From NCBI GenBank assembly GCA_013361595.1, contig JABFXT010000165.1, positions 1-8,526 on the forward strand: DNA of 8,526 bases. Reading direction: 5' to 3'. The number at the start of each line of letters is the position of its first letter. The stretch's first letter is position 1. The notes beneath the pieces are model-generated. The model did not search any database. It saw nothing but the letters and a program-made list of their open reading frames with translations, and was not told where the DNA came from. This document shows positions 5,191 through 8,526 of the stretch, piece after piece. Position numbers and translations under genes: made by a program. Origin of the DNA: Nocardia sp. Its GTDB lineage: Bacteria > Actinomycetota > Actinomycetes > Mycobacteriales > Mycobacteriaceae.

Positions 5191-6156
5191 ATGACAGAAA
5201 AGGCCGCAGAACAGGGCAACGAGGGCGCCACCGCGCCGGAACCGGGCTTCCGGACGGCCGTCGTACCCGCGGCCGGGCTGGGAACGAGGTTCCTGCCCGC
5301 GACCAAGACGGTTCCCAAGGAACTGCTGCCGGTGGTCGACACTCCGGGTATCGAGTTGGTGGCCAGCGAGGCCGCCGAATCCGGCGCCAGCCGGCTGGTG
5401 ATCGTCACTTCCCCCGGCAAGGACGGTGTGGTCGCGCATTTCGTGGAGGATCTGGTGCTGGAGAGCACCCTCGCCGAGCGCGGCAAGTTCCAGCTGCTGG
5501 AGAAGGTGCGCAAGGCTCCGGGGCTGCTCGATGTGAGCTCGGTGGTACAGGAGGAACCGCTCGGCCTCGGGCACGCCGTGGCGCAGGCCGAAGCCGTGCT
5601 CGATCCCGACGAGGAAGTGATCGCGGTACTGCTGCCCGACGATCTGGTACTGCCGTGCGGGGTGCTGGACGTGATGAACCGGGTCCGCCGTAAACGCGGC
5701 GGATCCGTGCTGTGTGCCATCGATGTGCCCAAGGATCAGGTCAGCGCCTACGGGGTGTTCGATGTGGCGCCGGTACCCGATGCGGTCAATCCGAATGTGC
5801 TGCGGGTCAAGGCGATGGTGGAGAAGCCGAGCCTGGCCGACGCGCCCTCCACCTTCGCCGCGGCCGGTCGCTATCTGCTCGATCGCGCGATCTTCGACGC
5901 GCTGCGCCGGATCGGCCCTGGTGCGGGCGGAGAACTGCAACTCACCGACGCGATTTCGCTACTCATCGACGAGGGACATCCGGTCCATGTTGTCGTCCAC
6001 CGTGGGTCGCGCCACGATCTGGGTAACCCGGGCGGCTATCTTCGTGCTGCGGTGGATTTCGCGTTGGAGCGCGAGGAATACGGTTCCGCGCTGCGCGAGT
6101 GGCTCCAGCAACGGCTCGACCCGGCGTGGAACCCGCAACTCACCGCGGACGAATGA
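5191..6156 (+). CDS. galU: UTP-glucose-1-phosphate uridylyltransferase GalU
   Basis: Cytoplasmic enzyme making UDP-glucose from glucose-1-phosphate and UTP, the precursor for UDP-galactose (arabinogalactan), glycogen/trehalose and glycolipids. It has 321 residues, typical of actinobacterial GalU. The nucleotide-binding signature is at 26-47 (PAAGLGTRFLPATKTVPKEL), followed by EEPLGLGHAV (121-130), the metal-binding LLPDD (147-151), MVEKP (209-213), GRYLL (226-230), GELQLTDAI (247-255) and HDLGNPGGYLRA (275-286) with the second acidic metal ligand. The first ~20 residues are a variable, acidic, Ala-rich lead. The ATG at 5191 is chosen because a -10 box stands exactly six bases before it. The next gene, glp, starts 36 bases after the stop, so galU likely heads an operon with glp and rimJ, as in M. 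tuberculosis Rv0993-Rv0995. Confidence 0.96.
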   Translation: MTEKAAEQGNEGATAPEPGFRTAVVPAAGLGTRFLPATKTVPKELLPVVDTPGIELVASEAAESGASRLVIVTSPGKDGVVAHFVEDLVLESTLAERGKFQLLEKVRKAPGLLDVSSVVQEEPLGLGHAVAQAEAVLDPDEEVIAVLLPDDLVLPCGVLDVMNRVRRKRGGSVLCAIDVPKDQVSAYGVFDVAPVPDAVNPNVLRVKAMVEKPSLADAPSTFAAAGRYLLDRAIFDALRRIGPGAGGELQLTDAISLLIDEGHPVHVVVHRGSRHDLGNPGGYLRAAVDFALEREEYGSALREWLQQRLDPAWNPQLTADE

Positions 6157-6192
6157 GATCGCCTGCGGGGCGAGGACATCGGGAAGGGCTGG

Positions 6193-7452
6193 ATGCGCTC
6201 TGTTGAGGATCAGCAGATCAAGGTGACGGCCGCGGCCGTCGCGCCGCGGCCGGTGCGGGTCGCGATCTCCGAGGCCCAGGGCCTGCTGTGTGCCGAGGAC
6301 GTGGTGACCGAGCGGCCGCTGCCCGGGTTCGATCAGGCCGCCATCGACGGGTATGCCGTGCGCAGTGTGGATGTGGCGTCCGCGGGCGCCGATATCCGGG
6401 ACGAGGACGGCGAACTGGTCGACCTGACATTGCCGGTGGTCGGTGAGGTGCTCGCCGGTTCCCGGCAGCCGATCCGGCTGCAACCCCGCCAGACGGTGCG
6501 GGTGGCGACCGGGGCGCCGTTGCCCACCCTCGCCGACGCGGTGCTGCCGCTGGATTTCACCGACGGTGGCCGAGGCCGGCTCAAGGTGTACGAGCCCGTG
6601 CGATCGGGTGACTACGTGCGCCGGGCCGGCGATGATGTGCAACCCGGGGATGTCGCGGTGCATGCCGGGACGATCATCGGTCCCGCCCAGGTGGGCCTGC
6701 TGGCCGCGGTCGGCCAGGACAAGGTCCTGATCCATCCGCGGCCGCGGTTGTCGGTGATCTCGATCGGTGAGGAACTGGTCGATATCGACCGTGCGCCCGG
6801 GCCGGGGCAGGTCTACGACGTGAACTCCTACGCGCTGGCGGCCGCCGCTCGTGATGCCGGTGCGGATGTGAACCGGGTCGGTATCGTCGACGCCGACCCG
6901 CGCCGATTGCGTGACGTGGTCGAGGGACAGCTGGTGCGGGCGGAAGTGGTGGTGATCGCCGGCGCGGTCGGCGGATGGGCTTCCGATCAGGTGTGCGAAG
7001 CGCTCGAGGGGCTCGGTGAGCTGGAGATCGCCCGGGTAGCGATGCATCCGGGCTCGGTGCAGGGGTTCGGCCGGCTCGGCCGGGACGAGGTGCCCACCTT
7101 CCTGCTGCCGTCCAATCCGGTCGGCGCCCTGGTGGTTTTCGAGGTGATGGTGCGACCACTGATCCGGATCGCGCTGGGAAGGCGGCAGCCGATGCGCCGG
7201 ATCGTCCGGGCCCGGACCATAACCCCGATCCAGTCCATGGCCGGTCGCAAGGGCTACCTGCGCGCCCAGTTGATGCGGGACGAATCCACGGGGGAGTACC
7301 TGGTGCAGCCGCTCGGCAACAGCGCGGGCGCGTCGTCGCATCTGCTGGCCGCGATGTCGGAGGCGAACAGTCTCATCGTGGTCGAACCCGACGACACCGA
7401 AATTCGCACCGGTGACAAGGTTCGGGTCGCGTTCCTGGCGCAGCGCGGCTAG
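6193..7452 (+). CDS. glp: gephyrin-like molybdotransferase Glp (MoeA family)
   Basis: MoeA/gephyrin-family protein, 419 residues. MoeA enzymes insert molybdate into molybdopterin. The paralogue beside galU in Corynebacteriales, Glp, is known in C. glutamicum to bind FtsZ and the membrane receptor GlpR in the divisome. Domains follow MoeA: AAIDGYAVR (49-57), VATGAPLPTLADAVL (104-118), VRRAGDDV (142-149), then the MogA-like core with VISIGEELVDID (188-199) and VYDVNS (207-212), and a C-terminal domain from about 332. Several usually strict motifs are altered: GGVS(V)G reads GAVGGW (257-262), the KPGKP lysines are His285 and Ser288 (HPGSV), and LPGNPVSA reads LPSNPVGA (305-312). Molybdotransferase activity is therefore doubtful, and a division role is the better guess. 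Start ATG 6193 has AAGGG four bases upstream; spacing of 36 bases from galU and 11 bases to rimJ indicates one operon. The M. tuberculosis counterpart is annotated moeA1 (Rv0994). Confidence 0.88.
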   Translation: MRSVEDQQIKVTAAAVAPRPVRVAISEAQGLLCAEDVVTERPLPGFDQAAIDGYAVRSVDVASAGADIRDEDGELVDLTLPVVGEVLAGSRQPIRLQPRQTVRVATGAPLPTLADAVLPLDFTDGGRGRLKVYEPVRSGDYVRRAGDDVQPGDVAVHAGTIIGPAQVGLLAAVGQDKVLIHPRPRLSVISIGEELVDIDRAPGPGQVYDVNSYALAAAARDAGADVNRVGIVDADPRRLRDVVEGQLVRAEVVVIAGAVGGWASDQVCEALEGLGELEIARVAMHPGSVQGFGRLGRDEVPTFLLPSNPVGALVVFEVMVRPLIRIALGRRQPMRRIVRARTITPIQSMAGRKGYLRAQLMRDESTGEYLVQPLGNSAGASSHLLAAMSEANSLIVVEPDDTEIRTGDKVRVAFLAQRG

Positions 7453-7463
7453 AAGTGGAGTCC

Positions 7464-8114
7464 ATGAATGTCTTCCGGGCCACTCAGCATCCCGGGTGGC
7501 CCGCGCACCTCGGCCCGGTGCGGGTGTCGGCCGGGGAGGTGACGTTGCGGCCCGTGCGGTTGCGGGACGCGGCGGCGTGGAGCCGGATCAGGTTGCGTGA
7601 CCAGAACCATCTGGAGCCGTGGGAGCCCACCGGCCGCGGTGCCTGGGATGCGCGCAATCATGCTTCGAACTGGCCGCCGCTGTGGTCGAGCCTGAAGGCG
7701 GAGGCGCGCCGGGGCGCGATGATTCCGTTGGTGATCGAGGTCGACGGTGCGTTCAGCGGGCAGCTGACGGTCGGCAATATCGTGCGCGGCGCATTGCGTT
7801 CGGCATGGATCGGGTACTGGGTCGCCAAGGATCTCGGCGGGCAGGGTGTCGCGACCGCCGCGCTGGCGCTGGGGCTCGATCACTGTTTCGGCGCGGTCGG
7901 ATTGCATCGGGTCGAGGCAACGGTGCGGCCGGAGAATCTGGCGAGCCAGGCCGTACTGCGCAATGTGGGGTTCCGCGAAGAAGGGCTGCTGCGTAGGTAT
8001 CTCGACGTGGACGGAGCGTGGCGGGATCATCTGCTGGTCGGGATGACGGTGGAGGAGTTGCCCGGCAGGGTCGTCGATCGCCTGGCGCGGGAAGGGCGGT
8101 TGACGCTGCGGTGA
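7464..8114 (+). CDS. GNAT-family N-acetyltransferase, RimJ/RimL-like
   Basis: Acetyl-CoA-dependent acetyltransferase of 216 residues; the RimJ/RimL group acetylates protein N-termini, but the substrate here is unknown. LRPVRLRDAAAWSRIR (28-43) is the usual first strand and helix, IGYWVAKDLGGQGVATAALA (116-135) holds the CoA pyrophosphate-binding loop (GGQGVA, replacing the common RGKGYA), and RPENLASQAVLRNVGFREEG (155-174) is the conserved NxxSxxVLxxxGF segment, followed by DHLLVGMT. ATG 7464 was chosen because GTGGAG (7455-7460) lies just before it; a GTG start at 7455 would add three residues but lacks a ribosome binding site. It begins 11 bases after glp and so is in the same operon. It corresponds to rimJ (Rv0995) in the M. 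tuberculosis galU-moeA1-rimJ row. Confidence 0.93.
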   Translation: MNVFRATQHPGWPAHLGPVRVSAGEVTLRPVRLRDAAAWSRIRLRDQNHLEPWEPTGRGAWDARNHASNWPPLWSSLKAEARRGAMIPLVIEVDGAFSGQLTVGNIVRGALRSAWIGYWVAKDLGGQGVATAALALGLDHCFGAVGLHRVEATVRPENLASQAVLRNVGFREEGLLRRYLDVDGAWRDHLLVGMTVEELPGRVVDRLAREGRLTLR

Positions 8115-8377
8115 AGCGGCGCCGGAAACCGGCCTGTCCGGAACCGGCTTTGGTGGAAATGTGACTCATGTGGCGGAAGTGCACGGCGAGCCTGCCGTGT
8201 TGTACCCCTACTCGGAATTAACCTACGGACGTCGGTGGTGCGTCTTGCGCCATCGATGGAGAGCTCGTACCACGATCTGCGAGACGTACCCGCGGGGAAG
8301 GACTCCGGCGCCGGGTCGCACACGGTTCATGGCGGGGGCTCGGACGACGACCAGGCGGGACGGAGGTGCTGACGACG
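8115..8377. other. 263-base gap between the acetyltransferase and sepX genes
   Basis: No convincing gene is seen. Just after the stop, GCCGG-aaa-CCGGC (8121-8133) and a related CCGGAACCGG (8138-8147) are weak hairpins that could reduce readthrough. TAACCT (8219-8224) fits a TANNNT -10 with no clear -35, so sepX may have its own promoter. A perfect 10-base palindrome CCATCGATGG is at 8250-8259. GGAGGT (8362-8367) is the sepX ribosome binding site. Confidence 0.4.
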
Positions 8378-8526
8378 ATGCCGAATTCGATCCTGTGGAT
8401 CGGGCTGGTCGTGCTGTGGGTCTTCGTCCTGTTTCCTATCCTTGCCGACCGGCATCCGAGAATCCGCCGGACAACCGACACGGCCCTGGCCACGCGGGTA
8501 CTGCATCGTGGAGATTCCAAACGGCG
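8378..8526 (+). CDS. divisome membrane protein SepX/GlpR (3' end cut by window)
   Basis: The first 49 residues of an open frame that runs off the window. MPNSILWIGLVVLWVFVLFP contains one membrane helix (about 4-22) right at the N-terminus, followed by a basic stretch (ADRHPRIRRTTDTALATRVL) on the presumed cytoplasmic side. This beginning and the position after galU-glp-rimJ match the SepX/GlpR family (Rv0996 in M. tuberculosis). SepX is needed for cell division in Streptomyces, and GlpR is the membrane receptor of Glp in C. glutamicum. The ATG is supported by GGAGGT ten bases upstream; an in-frame GTG at 8366 overlaps that site and is less likely. The longer, charged C-terminal part expected for the family cannot be seen. 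A wide gap from the acetyltransferase gene suggests partly separate expression. Confidence 0.85.
   Translation, partial: MPNSILWIGLVVLWVFVLFPILADRHPRIRRTTDTALATRVLHRGDSKR

Noticed and set aside
5959..7341. 460-codon open frame on the - strand
   Set aside because: It lies fully opposite glp and the end of galU, is rich in Arg/His/Asp/Gly without any recognisable domain, and is a typical shadow frame of a GC-rich gene.
8211..8246. GGAATT ... CGTCTT as an ECF sigma-factor promoter for sepX
   Set aside because: The spacer of 21 bases is longer than usual and the -10 part is a weak match.
8250..8259. palindrome CCATCGATGG upstream of sepX
   Set aside because: A single 10-base palindrome is expected by chance, and it is not placed at a clear promoter.
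1..8526. search for CRISPR, tRNA, insertion-sequence or phage signatures
   Set aside because: No regularly spaced repeats, no tRNA-like cloverleaf with a TTCGA-type arm, and no transposase or integrase-like frame were seen.

Overview
The window looks like chromosomal DNA from a mycolic-acid actinobacterium, most likely Nocardia or a close relative. It is GC-rich, carries MspA-family outer-membrane porins of the Nocardia/Rhodococcus kind, and has a gene order matching the Mycobacterium tuberculosis Rv0991c-Rv0996 neighbourhood. This assignment rests on recognising families and synteny from memory; no search was run.

Region 1 (1-3204, + strand) is a tandem duplication of a two-gene porin module. 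Type-A and type-B MspA porins alternate as A1 (cut by the window start), B1, A2, B2. Each pair ends at a strong hairpin terminator (1405-1442 and 3170-3204). The pairs resemble the N. farcinica NfpA/NfpB hetero-oligomeric channel. All four have Sec signal peptides, two conserved cysteines and the same C-terminal end. Both B genes have their ribosome binding site inside a small hairpin; A2 does not, and the A1 start is outside the window.

Region 2 (3231-5098, - strand) holds a membrane-anchored SAF-domain protein, an FmdB/Ruc zinc-ribbon protein and 5-formyltetrahydrofolate cyclo-ligase. A near-consensus CIRCE operator (4404-4430) overlaps the promoter in front of the ruc gene, which predicts HrcA heat-shock control of this chaperone. 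The SAF gene appears to be leaderless, with an 11-bp inverted repeat at its -35 region.

Region 3 (5158-8526, + strand) is the galU - glp - rimJ-like GNAT - sepX/glpR row, starting divergently from the cyclo-ligase gene. galU also looks leaderless. Glp is a MoeA/gephyrin-like protein with several degenerate active-site motifs. Glp and the membrane protein SepX/GlpR are known divisome partners in Corynebacterium. UDP-glucose supply, an acetyltransferase and cell-division factors are therefore genetically linked. The sepX gene is cut by the window end and has its own strong ribosome binding site after a 263-nt gap.

No tRNA, rRNA, CRISPR array, insertion sequence or phage gene was seen. The parts that most merit a second look are the duplicated porin module with SD-masking hairpins, the CIRCE site at ruc, the dyad and leaderless promoter at the SAF gene, and the altered motifs of Glp.
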